Source: Capniomyces stellatus
Taxonomy: Eukaryota; Kickxellomycota; Harpellomycetes; Harpellales; Legeriomycetaceae
Assembly: GCA_001661515.1 (NCBI GenBank)
Contig: LUVW01000016.1
Location: 14,146 to 78,145, forward strand
DNA length: 64,000 nucleotides
Reading direction: 5' to 3'
Positions 53,945 through 64,000 of the stretch are shown here, in pieces (positions within the stretch are counted from its first letter, which is position 1; each line of letters opens with the position of its first letter). The notes below the pieces were generated by a model. The model made no database searches. It saw nothing but the letters and a program-made list of their open reading frames with translations, and was not told the DNA's origin. A program made the position numbers and the translations under genes.

Positions 53945-55076
53945 TTTTCTTGTTTTTTTTTTACTATCGGCTGGGGGGAAGTTGGGGGTTCTTGTAGATT
54001 TAGTTTCCGTTCTTTCTTAAAGGAAAAAAAGTGTGTAAATTAATAATTCGATATTTAAAAAAAAAACAGAAAGTAGATTAGATTTCAAAATTAAGGAAAA
54101 AACTAAAAGTCAAAAAATGATTGTATCGGTTTAATGTTTTCTGGAAGCAAAAGCAAATATATAAACACAGGGTTTGGTAAAAAAAATCAGGGTTGTTAAA
54201 AACGAGTCCTGGAAAGTACCTCCTACTAGACCTTTTTTTTGGTATTAAAGTCAAAAGAGTCAAATGAATAAAAAAGGCGAAGTTGATAAAGATAAAAGGC
54301 AATAAATCGCACTTTCAGCGGATTTCTTTTTAGGTAATATCGGGTCTTCCTTTTTTTAAAAGCTGGTAACATACATGTCCTTTTTCCTTTAGAGACTTAA
54401 AATTTGAAGGGAATTTCTGAAATCTCAGACCTTTTTTTTTTTTTAACAGCAAGAGTAAATCAGAGATTTTGAAGATTAAAAGAAGGCACAGCATTCTTGG
54501 CCATTTATTGGCTGGCGTCACTTGGCCCTATTATAAACTCGAGATTTTGCCAGCTTGAGTTTTGTGCGTTAAATGAGCAAATTGTCTTTGTTCAGCAGGA
54601 AAAAAGCCAGGATGCCAACCTTTTTATCTGTTTCTTTTTTTTATTTTATTTTTGCTTTTACATAACCATTATTAATAAACGGCATAGTTGGCTTTGTTCA
54701 ACATTTGGGACATAACTTGGCTTCTTACCCGCTTCAAAGGTTTACTATTCTGTTTCAAGCTTGGGGAACTTGTAAAACTGCTTTGAAAGTAATAGAACTC
54801 AGCCAAAAACAAATCAGCCTTGGTCGTTCCCAAACCCATTTTTCGCTAAACTAAAGAACACAATATGTAAATACAAATATAAAGTCTTGTGAACATTTTA
54901 TTTCTACTACCAACTATTATGTGAAAAACAAGGTAAATTAAAAGTACAAAAATGACACTAAAACGATACTAGTTTCAAATTAAAAAATATATATAATGAC
55001 AAAGTTAGTTTGGATGTGTGGACTATTGAGAAACAACTGAAATGCATAGTTAAAAGGAGAGCCGAGCTTTTTATTA
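53945..55076. other. Spacer upstream of SCAMP
   Basis: 1.1 kb of AT-rich sequence with no frame over 74 codons. A and T runs are at 54060 and 54430. No gene is seen. Confidence 0.5.
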
Positions 55077-56790
55077 TTATTGTACTCGATATTTGTTTGT
55101 GCTTTGTCTGTATATGATCCATCCTACTGTAACAGATGAGCAAACAAAAACAAACCCACCCAAAAACATGGTGGAAACAATAAAGTTGGTTTTGGACAAC
55201 AGCAGAGAAACCACGACAGGCACAAAAAAAACAGTGGCAGAGTAGGACATAAGGAACAGTGAGTACAGCTGGCTATTTGCACCACCGCCCATTGAGTTGG
55301 CATGTTCGCCCATAGCAGCCATAATGGGTACACAGCCAATTCCTGTAAAAAACCCAACGCACCCAACAAGTGTTATTAGAAGCCAAAGCTGTTTGGCGAA
55401 GCCCAAAAACATCACAAAAATGGCGGATATACAGTTGCCAAAAAGAATGGTGATGAATCGCTTTCTGGTGGGTCCAAGCAAAGCAGACATCCTTTCGGAA
55501 TCGACCAATCTGCCAGCCAAGTTTCCCGAAACCACGTTTGAAAGTGTGAACGCAATAAACGTGTATCCGATCTGTGCGCTGTTGAGGTTGTAGCGCTCAG
55601 AGTATACTATTGGAAGCACAGCTTCTATTGCGCCAATCATGCTGAACATAGTCCCCGCTCCAAGACAACAAACCCAGATTTCGGGCTCTCGTATTAGCTG
55701 CAGCATGGTTAGCTTGTTTTGGCTGTTATTTGGCTTCGAACCCAAATCCAAGGAATTTATATCTGTGTCCTGTTGGTTTGGTTCAGAGGCATCTTTTGAG
55801 TTTTTACCGGGGTTTGCAATATCGTCCGATTCTATATCTCTGTTATCGTTATCGTTATCGTTTTTATCGCCTGAATGTTCACGGTTGTTTTTGGCGTCTG
55901 ATAAGATGGCGGACTGGTCCTTCTTGTTTAGCAAATCGACCAGCTCCTTTACATCGTGTATGAAAAACCTAAGTACCAAGCAGACAAGTGCGAAGGCAAT
56001 CATAAATGCAGAGACACCCATTTGACCGCCGTATTGGTAAATGACGCCGCCAAAAAACGGACCTCCTAGAGCGCCTATTGAGCAGCCAGACCATGATATG
56101 CCCATAGGTTTCCCCAGTTTGTCGGGGGGATATATGTCGATTAGCATGGCAAGACCAAGGGACCAAGCGATGCCAGAAGCCATACCTTGTCCAGTCCTAA
56201 AAATGAAAAGTAGCCAGAACGCGTTTGATAGTCCAACTCCCAGGGCAGAGAAGATAAGTATTAGGTAGCCGATGAGCATAGGTAGCCTTCGTTTATAGTA
56301 TTTGTCGGAAACGTATGAGAATGTTGGTGCACCAATTAGTACACCAAGGCCTATTTAGAATTAATCAATATAGGAAATGTATGGGTTCAATTAAAAACGC
56401 ACCGTATTAACGCGGTTGAAAATGGTTGTGTATTATAAGAATGAATGTGTAAGGATGTTTTTGTTGGCTGACCATGTGCACCAATCAATACGCCATTGGC
56501 AATAGATCCAAGGCCTAGTTTAGCTTGGATGATATCAGGCAGCGCTGGGATTATGATGCCATATGCAGCAGCATCGCTATTCATCAAAGCCAAAAGAAGG
56601 AAAGTACAGAGTAAATATATAAAAAAATATGGTTTGAGAATAGTGGAAATGTTTGAGAATAGTGGAAATAAAAGAGGATGGAAAGGTAGAGATAAGGTAA
56701 ATTTCAGTACGTGAATAGCGAGAGCGTGACGAGGATCAGAACAGCAGTCCTAGTTGATACTTTGTCTTGTATGTTGGTTATAGTCGTCAT
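55077..56790 (-). CDS. MFS transporter, DHA1/vesicular-amine-transporter-like (three exons)
   Basis: Exons are 56790-56711, 56576-56473 and 56350-55077, phase-consistent, giving 485 aa. TM1 is assembled across exons 1 and 2 (LVTLSLFTDAAAYGIIIPALPDII), resembling the GIIIP.LP start of SLC18/VAT-type carriers. The motif A-like loop is GVLIGAPTFSYVSDKYYKRRLPM, followed by the RTGQGMASG and GPFFGG signatures. The central cytoplasmic loop is long and hydrophilic, rich in Asp/Asn/Ser. The second half has the usual six helices, with SNVVSGNLAGRLVDSERM as the repeat of motif A. The likely role is proton-coupled export of small cationic compounds from the cytosol or into vacuoles; the substrate cannot be told. 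Confidence 0.88.
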
Positions 56791-57760
56791 ACTGGGGTAA
56801 GTATTGCTTTTGGATATGTAAAATTTGTAGTTGAGTGAGCTGAAGAGGTTGAGAATTAGAGAAAAAAAACCTGTTTATGTTATTGTTACAATTACGAATT
56901 CTAGATTAAATAAAATTTTCAAACGAAATGTAAAAGTAATTTCAATTATAAAAAAAAAAGCGCAGTAAGAGGGAAAAAAATAAAAATAAAAAGTAAATTG
57001 GACTTGCAAAGCAAAGTGTTGGTTTATTTTACAAACCAAGCCCAATTTATAAAAATGAGCACTCGTGTTTTTTTTTTTTTTTTTTTAAAAAAAAAAGAGA
57101 GTAATAGCTGGAAAAGAAAGAAATATAGGGAAAAGGTGACTTGGACCGGTTAAACGTAAATGAATTCGATTCGATTCGATTCTATTCGATTTTAAATTCA
57201 GACCAATACGAATTAAAGGTTAGAGAGAAAAAATAAAGGTAGTAATAATAGTAACGAAAAGGAAAGCAAATAATGAAGGAGTTTAGACAAAATGATTTGG
57301 TATTTACAAACATTGTTGAGTGGGTTGTATAATTTTGGGTGCGACAACTGGCCAATAAAAGAGAATAAAAAGTAGATGGCAGAATTATCAAGCAAGTGGG
57401 AGAATGAGGATTTTAATCAAAATAGTTTGGGGGAATGAAGTGGAGTTTAAAGATGATAATAATAAAAAAAAGTGGTAGTTGGTAGGATTAAAGTAAAGGA
57501 GGAGGGAAAGGAAATAATTAGAGGTATAAACCTGAACGTAGTGGTATAAAAGAATAAACAGAGGTAAATAAATGGGGAATATTCTGGTTTCAAATGGTTT
57601 AGGATAGCTTTAGAAAATATATAACCAAGAAGAAAAACAAAACAGGTTGCTTAGGTTAATAAAGAATAGGAGAGATAAAATAGAATTAAAACGGCGATAA
57701 GCAAAACTAGAAGGAAGGAAATAAAAAAGAAATAGAGGATTGAATAGGGTTGGTAGAAAA
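56791..57760. other. Divergent promoter region of the MFS and glucosidase genes
   Basis: A 19-base T run joined to a 10-base A run lies at 57068-57096, and a GATTCGATTCGATTCTATTC microrepeat at 57168-57188. Bases 57420-57760 are purine-rich on the plus strand (glucosidase leader). No gene is seen. Confidence 0.55.
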
Positions 57761-60700
57761 ATGACGAAAGGGGCCAAGATGAAGATCAAGTTGTTTTTGG
57801 TGATTGCGGGGGTGGCGATGGTAGGGTTGTTGACGGAGGTGGTATCGGTGAAGAAGGAGGATTTCAAGACGTGTGCAGAGTCGTTGTTTTGCAAGGTGCA
57901 TCGGGGATATGCGGATAGAGTGTTGAAGGTTAAAGGGAAGGGGGATAACAGCACAAAGTGTGGGGTTGAAAAGTACAAGGTGGAGGGGGAATCGGTAAAG
58001 TTGGAGAAAGGGGAGTTGAGGGCGGTGGTGTTGAATATGGAGGATAATGAGAGGTTGGAGCTTAGAGTGGTATTTTTGGAAGAGGGGATAGTTCGGGTGT
58101 TGGTGCAGGAGGAGAAGGCGATAAGGAAGAGGTACCAAGGGCCGGGTGAGTATGTGTTGGTTGGGGGGGAAGGGGGGGTGTTGAGGAGCAAGGAGAAGCT
58201 GGCGATGGTGGTAGAGGATTTGGAGGGGGGAAAGAAGGAGTATGTGGTAAAGTACGGAAAGAACAGCAGGGGGGAGACGTTGAAGATGCATCTGTGGACG
58301 GAGCCGTGGGGGATTAGATTGACGGAGAATGGGCGGTCGATAATAGAGATGAATACGCAGGGGTTGTTTAACTTTGAGAGTTTGAGGGAGAAGAGGAAGA
58401 CAACAAAGACGGTTAGGAAGGCAAAGACGGAGGCAGAGACGCAAAGGGGGACAGAGTCGCAAGCGGTGGGAGGGGGAGAGGAAGCTGGGGCTAAGGTAGA
58501 GGAGGAGGTTGAGGTTGAGGTTGAGGAGGAGAACTGGGAGGAAAAGTTTAAGGGGTGGACGGACAGCAAGCCAAAGGGGCCAGAATCGTTTGGGGTGGAC
58601 ATTAGTTTTCCGGGGAGTTCGCATGTGTATGGGATTCCAGAACACGCGACGGATTTGTCGTTGAAGGAGACGCGGGGGGACGAGAGGGAGGAGGATGGGG
58701 GGGAAGGGGGGAAGAAGAAGTACACGGAGCCGTACAGACTGTACAACCTGGACGTGTTTGAGCACCTTGACGACAGCCCAATGGCGCTGTACGGGTCAGT
58801 TCCGTTTATGATATCGCACAGCGTGGAGAGCACGGTGGGAGTGTTCTGGATGAACTCAGCGGAGACGTGGATCGACGTGAGCAAGAAGAAGGAGATGAAG
58901 ATAGTGGGGATGCTGAAGAAGCTGGTGGGGAACAGCAAGTCAGAGTCGGTTACAAACACGCACTGGATGAGCGAGAGCGGAGTGATGGATGTGTTTTTGA
59001 TTCCGGGGCCAACAGCAGGGGACGTGTTTAAGCAGTACCGGTCACTGGTGGGGAGCACGGAGTTACCGCGGGAGTTTGCAATAGGGTACCACCAGTGCAG
59101 GTGGAACTACCTGGACCAGCAGGACGTACTGGATGTGAACAGAAAGTTTGACGAGCACAAGATTCCATACGACGTGATTTGGCTAGACATTGAGCACACG
59201 GACGGGAAACGGTACTTTACGTGGGACCACGCCAAGTTCCCAGACCCAGTAGGGATGCAGGAGGAGCTGGGCAAGAGCGGGCGGAAGTTGGTGAACGTGG
59301 TTGACCCGCACATCAAGCACGACAGCAGCTACTACGTGTCGAAGGACGGGGAGGAGAGGGGGATGTTTGTGAAGGACAAGACCGGCGCTAACTTCAAGGG
59401 ATGGTGCTGGCCCGGCGACTCAAACTGGGTAGACTACACGAACCCAAAGGCAATGCAGTGGGTGTCTGAACAGTTCTCGCTGGAAAAGTACAACGCGTCG
59501 ACGCCAAACTTGTTTGTATGGAACGACATGAACGAGCCATCAGTGTTCAACGGGCCTGAAATCACGATGGAAAAAGATATAGTCCATCACAACGGCGCCG
59601 AACACAGAGACATCCACAATATATACGGGATGCTGTACCACAAGGCCACTGCCGACGGTCTTCGGGCCCGTGAACCAGTGCCAAAACGGCCGTTTGTCCT
59701 GTCGCGAGCGTACTTTGCCGGTAGTCAGAGACACGGTGCCGTGTGGACGGGTGACAATAAAGCTGATTGGTCACATTTGAAGCTGAGCGCACCAATGATT
59801 TTGACCAATAACCTGGTTGGAATGCATTTTAGTGGGGCGGATGTTGGCGGGTTTTTCGGTAATCCTTCGCCTGAACTTCTGAGCAAGTGGTACCAGATGG
59901 CGATTTGGCACCCGTTCTTTAGAGCTCATGCTCATATCGACTCGAAGCGCAGGGAGCCGTGGCTTGTTGAGCCCAAGTACCTCAACGACATTCGCGCGTC
60001 TATTCGGTTGCGCTACTCTTTGCTGCCTTACTGGTACACTCTGTTCTTTGAGGCTTCGGTCACCGGAATGCCTATTGTCCGGCCCATGTGGGTTGAGTTC
60101 CCCTCTGATTCCAGCCTCTTTGACGTTCAGGACCAGTTCATGGTTGGTCCTGCTCTCACTGTTTACCCCGCCACCATGTCTGGTGACTACTTGACCGTAC
60201 CTTTCCGCTTCCCAACTCACCAGACATTCCACCACTACTTCTCCGACCACTCTGAGCCTGGTTCCACCGTCAAGGACATTACTGTTTCCCACGACGAAAT
60301 CGCCCTCTATGGTGTTGGTGGAAACATTATTGCTACACGTGAACGCTTCAGAAGATCCTCCGCACTCATGCACAACGACCCCTACACCATCACCGTCTTT
60401 GTCTCCAACTCTGCCCGCGCATCTGGTTCACTCTACATTGACGACGGCGAGTCTTACGACTACACTTCTGGCAAGTTCATTTATTCTGACTTTACCTTTG
60501 CCAACGCCACTCTCAAGTCCTCCCCCAACCTCAAGTACAACAACCCCTCCCACTCCCTCGCTCACGCTGAATACCTCAAGTCCAAAGCCCACATCAGGTA
60601 CGAACGCATCATCGTCAAAGGCATGATGAACAGCTTCTCCAAAGCTATTGTCTCCATTCAAGGCCTACCCGACTCCATTGCCCATGTCTCTTGCTCAAAA

Positions 60701-60778
60701 CCCAAACGCGGTACTTGCACCATTCGTGATCCTAAAGTCTATGTCGGACAATCCTGGTCCATCAAACTCTCCTTTTAA
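57761..60778 (+). CDS. ROT2: Glucosidase II alpha subunit (GH31)
   Basis: An intronless frame of 1005 aa from the ATG at 57761 (a second ATG six codons on may be used). A signal peptide covers about residues 7-28 (IKLFLVIAGVAMVGLL), followed by a Cys-containing N-terminal region starting DFKTCAESLFCK. GH31 catalytic landmarks are WNDMNEPSVF with nucleophile Asp589, and WTGDNKADW with acid/base Asp665; the 76-residue spacing matches the mammalian enzyme. HMSGADVGGFFGNP-type and HPFFRAHAHID motifs follow. The enzyme removes the two inner alpha-1,3-glucoses from N-glycans in the ER lumen, with a beta subunit that is not in this window. A charged low-complexity insert (about 220-265) is lineage-specific. 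The sense strand changes from G-rich to C-rich at about 59.9 kb. Confidence 0.96.
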   Translation: MTKGAKMKIKLFLVIAGVAMVGLLTEVVSVKKEDFKTCAESLFCKVHRGYADRVLKVKGKGDNSTKCGVEKYKVEGESVKLEKGELRAVVLNMEDNERLELRVVFLEEGIVRVLVQEEKAIRKRYQGPGEYVLVGGEGGVLRSKEKLAMVVEDLEGGKKEYVVKYGKNSRGETLKMHLWTEPWGIRLTENGRSIIEMNTQGLFNFESLREKRKTTKTVRKAKTEAETQRGTESQAVGGGEEAGAKVEEEVEVEVEEENWEEKFKGWTDSKPKGPESFGVDISFPGSSHVYGIPEHATDLSLKETRGDEREEDGGEGGKKKYTEPYRLYNLDVFEHLDDSPMALYGSVPFMISHSVESTVGVFWMNSAETWIDVSKKKEMKIVGMLKKLVGNSKSESVTNTHWMSESGVMDVFLIPGPTAGDVFKQYRSLVGSTELPREFAIGYHQCRWNYLDQQDVLDVNRKFDEHKIPYDVIWLDIEHTDGKRYFTWDHAKFPDPVGMQEELGKSGRKLVNVVDPHIKHDSSYYVSKDGEERGMFVKDKTGANFKGWCWPGDSNWVDYTNPKAMQWVSEQFSLEKYNASTPNLFVWNDMNEPSVFNGPEITMEKDIVHHNGAEHRDIHNIYGMLYHKATADGLRAREPVPKRPFVLSRAYFAGSQRHGAVWTGDNKADWSHLKLSAPMILTNNLVGMHFSGADVGGFFGNPSPELLSKWYQMAIWHPFFRAHAHIDSKRREPWLVEPKYLNDIRASIRLRYSLLPYWYTLFFEASVTGMPIVRPMWVEFPSDSSLFDVQDQFMVGPALTVYPATMSGDYLTVPFRFPTHQTFHHYFSDHSEPGSTVKDITVSHDEIALYGVGGNIIATRERFRRSSALMHNDPYTITVFVSNSARASGSLYIDDGESYDYTSGKFIYSDFTFANATLKSSPNLKYNNPSHSLAHAEYLKSKAHIRYERIIVKGMMNSFSKAIVSIQGLPDSIAHVSCSKPKRGTCTIRDPKVYVGQSWSIKLSF

Positions 60779-61317
60779 TCTCTTTTCTTTTCTTTTATTA
60801 TTATTTTTTTATTTTTATTTTTATTATTATTATTATTATTATTAATTCATTTGTTTACTTGTTTCTCTCTTTGTCTTGTTTATTCTCTTTATTGATATTT
60901 ACAAGTTTTCTTGTTTTATCTCGTTATCCCTATTTCACATTCCTTTTTTTTTCCTCTTTAATCAGGGTCTTACTTTATTAACTCGGATCAGGTTTTCTTT
61001 TTTTTCTCTTACATTTCATTTGTTATTCTTTTCTCTCTTTTCTCTCCCTTACACTCTATTCACTCTATCCACCCTTTACTTCGCTGTTTCCGCTTCTTCT
61101 TTATACTAGTACATTGATGGTTTTCCATCAACTATTTAAACTCCCCACTTTCCTCACCACCATCATTACTTCTCTCACAAGTATTTTATTTTTTATTCTT
61201 TTTTGCTTCATCGCCAAACAAACCATACTTGCTACCAATCTATTACTTTTTTAAAAAAATATATAAATAAAAAAAAACTCTTATCTCTAAACTAAAACCA
61301 TCACCAAAGTATTATCC
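60779..61317. other. Pyrimidine-rich spacer
   Basis: Glucosidase 3' UTR and promoter of the next plus-strand gene. It is almost purely T/C/A on the plus strand, with an ATT microsatellite at about 60818-60844. No gene is seen. Confidence 0.55.
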
Positions 61318-61947
61318 ATGTTTTTCGCTTCCAAATTCTCTATTGTTTTCGGTATCTTGGTATCACTCCACACCTGCACCGCAGTGCCAAACACAGACTC
61401 ACCCCGTATAATCGACAAAATCACCCCAGTTGCAGTTTACAACCACACAGCCAATCGCGTACCTCCTCCAGTAGACCTAAGAGACCCATGCTACAATTAC
61501 TCAATCAAAAACGTCTTGTTTATCTCCTCCCACACCGAACTCTTTGAAAAGGTTTCTTCCACCATTGACTGCACCACAAACTGCCGTATCCGCACAAACG
61601 TCCAAATCACCTATCACCCAACCTCTCCAAACGAACATCTAAACTACGATTCAATTTCCAACTACACCTTGACTTCTGCCGATTCTTCTCGCTACTTTGC
61701 CAAGTTTGCCGAGCTGAAACAGATCGATCACTTTTCTCCCCCTCTCTTTTGCAAAGGCCACTTATACTTTGCCCCCAAATTCAGCTACGTCAACGGCATA
61801 GTCAAACGCTCTGATAACTGCAACCCCTCCCTCGCTCCTGTTTTTGAACTCTTCACTGCCAAGTTTCCAGTCATTCATAGTTCCAACTACATTGATGGTT
61901 CCTACGCCTTTAAATGCAAGGGTTCTGATGGATATATCCTCATTTAA
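61318..61947 (+). CDS. Orphan small secreted protein
   Basis: 209 aa, single exon, no family I recognise. A clear signal peptide (residues 1-22, ending LHTCTA) is followed by a mature domain with about seven Cys (for example DPCYNYS, TIDCTTNCRIR, LFCKGH, DNCNPS, FKCKG) and at least three N-glycosylation sequons (NHT, NYS, NYT). There is no low-complexity tail, no membrane anchor and no GPI-type C-terminus. The fold is predicted from hydrophobic alternation to be mainly beta. The sense strand is C-rich throughout, unlike the 5' ends of other genes. A wall or secreted host-interaction protein is possible, but no function can be assigned. Confidence 0.75.
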   Translation: MFFASKFSIVFGILVSLHTCTAVPNTDSPRIIDKITPVAVYNHTANRVPPPVDLRDPCYNYSIKNVLFISSHTELFEKVSSTIDCTTNCRIRTNVQITYHPTSPNEHLNYDSISNYTLTSADSSRYFAKFAELKQIDHFSPPLFCKGHLYFAPKFSYVNGIVKRSDNCNPSLAPVFELFTAKFPVIHSSNYIDGSYAFKCKGSDGYILI

Positions 61948-63231
61948 TTGACATCCCTCTTTTTTTTTTTTTTTTACTTTTTTTTTTACTTCCTTGTTGG
62001 CTTTTCTTTAAAGAAATTTATCTTTGATTTAAATATAACTTTTTTAAAAGATTTGGATATTTGCTTGGTTCTTGCATTTATCAACACTTTTTTCACTTTA
62101 AATTCACTAGCCATTGTACAGTTTTGCTGATTTCATTGGCATTCGTACAACATTTCTCACAATTTGTGAGCTCAAAGTGTACATGCCACAGCATTTTTTT
62201 TTTTTTCTTCGTTGAAATTGGCTAGTGACCAAAATATACTTACTCTCCACAGGCTGAACATTTGATGGCTACTTGAAACGGAAATAAAATAAACCGACTT
62301 GCAATATATACATATTTAATAGTAAATGTATATACAATTGAGATGTTGATCAAAAAGTGTGTTTCAACAGACCAATTAATATCCAACAAGTAGAACCACT
62401 CGAGCAAAGTCACTAGACGACAACTTTGAAATCTCTCCTTTTTAATTTTTACCTTATGTAAATCATAATGTATTTCCACGTAACAAAACGTAACAAAAGT
62501 AATAAATGGTAAAGCAGAATCAAAACATGGAATGGCCGAGTGTTGGGCAATCTTGAGGGATCGGTTAGTTTATCATTTTTTTTTTGCTTTTAATCACTTT
62601 GTTGCCGTTTATTTTTCTCATTTTGAAAGAAGAGGTCTGGTGAACAAGGTTTGATTTTGAACCTGTCAAAGTTTGGAATATAAAAAATAAAAAGTGGGTT
62701 GTGAGAAAAGGTAATGTAAACAATGAAAAGAAAGAAGAATAGAAAAAAAAGTATGATTACAAGTGGCAGAAATAATGTGTTGGTGAATGGGAAAAATTAA
62801 GTGTGAGTGGTGTGTAGCTATGGGAGCAAGACTTTGTGTAGGACCATCAACGAGTTCATTTCCCAACATGATTATAACGAGCGGGTGTGTATACAAACAG
62901 CTATTAATCCCAATTATCGTCTAAATCTTGGAACGGTTATTTATCCTAGAAAAGCGGAAAGTAAAATAAAATAAAACGAGAGTACAAAATTAAACAATCA
63001 AGGGAAATAAAAATAAAAATAAAAAGTTTAAAAAAAATAAAAATGTATAAATTTAAAAGTTTAGAACCAAGAAACAAATAAATGTTTATTTAAAAAAAAA
63101 AGTCGGTTCGAGTATTTTTTTTTCTTTTCTTTTACTATACAAACCATTATATATATATATATTACTTGTAAAGAAGGCAAGTAAAACAGAAACAAGAAAG
63201 AAAGAAAAAAAGAAGAGAGAATTAAAGGAAA
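61948..63231. other. Intergenic region before phosphomannomutase
   Basis: AT-rich, with several T-runs at 61962-61992 and A/G-rich sequence from 62940 to 63231 (leader of the next gene). A minus-strand frame near 62240-62290 reads VAIKCSACGE just before a GTAAGT, which could be a zinc-ribbon exon, but I could not connect it to others. No gene is called. Confidence 0.4.
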
Positions 63232-64000
63232 ATGAGTGCAAACCCAGCAGATTGGCAATACAAAAAGCATCCAAAGACAATATGTCTTTTTGACGTTGAT
63301 GGCACATTGACACCAGCACGTGGGGTAAGAAGTATAGTATTGTATTATGTATGGATTGAAAAGTTGGTGTTTGTTGGAATAAGCAAGCCAAAATAAAAAA
63401 ATGAAAATAGAAAGAATGAAAAACTAAACAAAAAGGGTTGAAATGGGGGGTCATTAATAGTTAATCAGCAAGGAAATGAAAGAGATGTTGAACAATCTCC
63501 GCGAGGTTTGTGTTGTTGGGTTTTTGGGTGGTTCAAATCTGCCAAAACAAAAGGAGCAATTGGGAAATGAATGTAAGTAACAAATACACAACCACTTTGG
63601 TGAGTTTTACGAGTATCAAAGGTTGATGTGAAATAGAAACATATATATAAAGAAAGAAATAAACTTAATTTTGATTATAGGCGAAAAGGACTATGATTTC
63701 TGCTTTTCAGAAAACGGATTGACATCGTTTAGACTTGCCAAGCCATTGCCACAAGAAAGCTTTATAAAATTTGTCGGTGAGGAAAGATACAAAAAACTGG
63801 TCAACTTTATCCTGAGATACATTGCAGAACTAGACATCCCAGTCAAAAGAGGAACATTCATTGAGTTTAGAAACGGAATGATCAATGTTTCGCCAATTGG
63901 AAGAAATTGCTCACAAAGCGAACGCAAAGACTATGAAGTCTTTGACTTGCAAAACAGAATCAGAGAAAAGTTTGTTGAAAGCTTGCAACGCGAATTCCCA
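63232..64000 (+). CDS. SEC53: Phosphomannomutase, 5' part (runs off window)
   Basis: Exons are 63232-63324, 63461-63572 and 63681 to beyond 64000; both introns keep phase. It begins [13 protein letters not shown], then [14 protein letters not shown] with the HAD nucleophile/acid Asp pair (DVDGT), [48 protein letters not shown], and [24 protein letters not shown], which is the family's substrate-binding hallmark. The enzyme converts Man-6-P to Man-1-P for GDP-mannose, feeding N- and O-glycosylation and GPI synthesis in the cytosol. About the last 90 residues lie outside. The first intron after DGTLTPARG is followed by LISKEM, a small variation on the usual sequence. Confidence 0.95.

Noticed and set aside
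57610..59058. 482- and 352-codon minus-strand frames opposite glucosidase II
   Set aside because: Low-complexity Pro/Ser/Leu translations of the G-rich sense strand; the plus-strand GH31 protein is certain.
62240..62479. Possible zinc-ribbon exon (VAIKCSACGE before GTAAGT) on the minus strand
   Set aside because: No partner exon with matching phase was found on either side; similarity to CXXC zinc-binding proteins is too short to call a gene.
1..64000. CRISPR arrays, rRNA genes, retrotransposon LTRs
   Set aside because: None seen; the only repeats are the terminal inverted repeats, microsatellites, one minisatellite and one diverged repeat pair. A nuclear fungal sequence would not carry CRISPR arrays.

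Overview
The window reads as nuclear DNA of a filamentous fungus. The evidence is a division-II chitin synthase, an AA11-like copper polysaccharide monooxygenase, a Cdc10-type septin, an Mkt1 homologue, an Ndc80 kinetochore gene, a SAPS phosphatase-regulator gene, GTAAGT..TAG introns of about 35-190 nt and AT-rich spacers full of homopolymers. Animal-like retentions (Elongin A, an Abitram-like gene, SCAMP, a trypsin-fold protease) together with low GC fit an early-diverging lineage. A Kickxellomycotina/Harpellales insect-gut fungus is my best guess, but it is only a guess. Many genes are split, and I rebuilt the exons by hand; exon coordinates are given in the entries.

Region 1 (1-3272) is a mobile-element-like unit with perfect 208-bp terminal inverted repeats. 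It encloses an intron-containing Abitram-like gene and a broken transposase-like frame. Region 2 (3.5-24.7 kb) holds housekeeping genes: chitin synthase, Tti1-like, AA11-like LPMO, Swd1/RbBP5 (seven exons), mitochondrial uL14, PA2G4/Cdb4 (four exons), Mkt1 and a Cdc10-type septin. Region 3 (24.7-31.4 kb) is gene-poor, with a tRNA-Ala(UGC), a secreted S1 protease with a long C-terminal extension, and a diverged direct repeat on both sides of the protease. Region 4 (31.4-36.8 kb) has a low-complexity protein, a compact four-exon Elongin A homologue and a two-exon Yos9/OS-9 ER lectin. Region 5 (37.6-40.7 kb) is a pair of secreted paralogues built from a Gly/Cys head, a Cys-studded polyproline stalk and C-x15-C modules; an assembly gap of 459 N lies between them. 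Region 6 (42.5-64 kb) carries NDC80, a SAPS-domain PP6/Sit4 regulator, a SCAMP, an MFS transporter, the glucosidase II catalytic subunit, an orphan secreted protein and the 5' part of phosphomannomutase.

There is no operon logic, but a secretory and cell-surface theme is visible: phosphomannomutase supplies GDP-mannose, glucosidase II trims N-glycans, Yos9 reads trimmed glycans for ERAD, SCAMP acts in post-Golgi traffic, and chitin synthase, LPMO, protease and the proline-rich proteins act at or outside the wall. A separate, window-wide signal is that sense strands are purine/G-rich at the 5' end and leader and flip to pyrimidine/C-rich at the 3' end, in at least seven genes on both strands.
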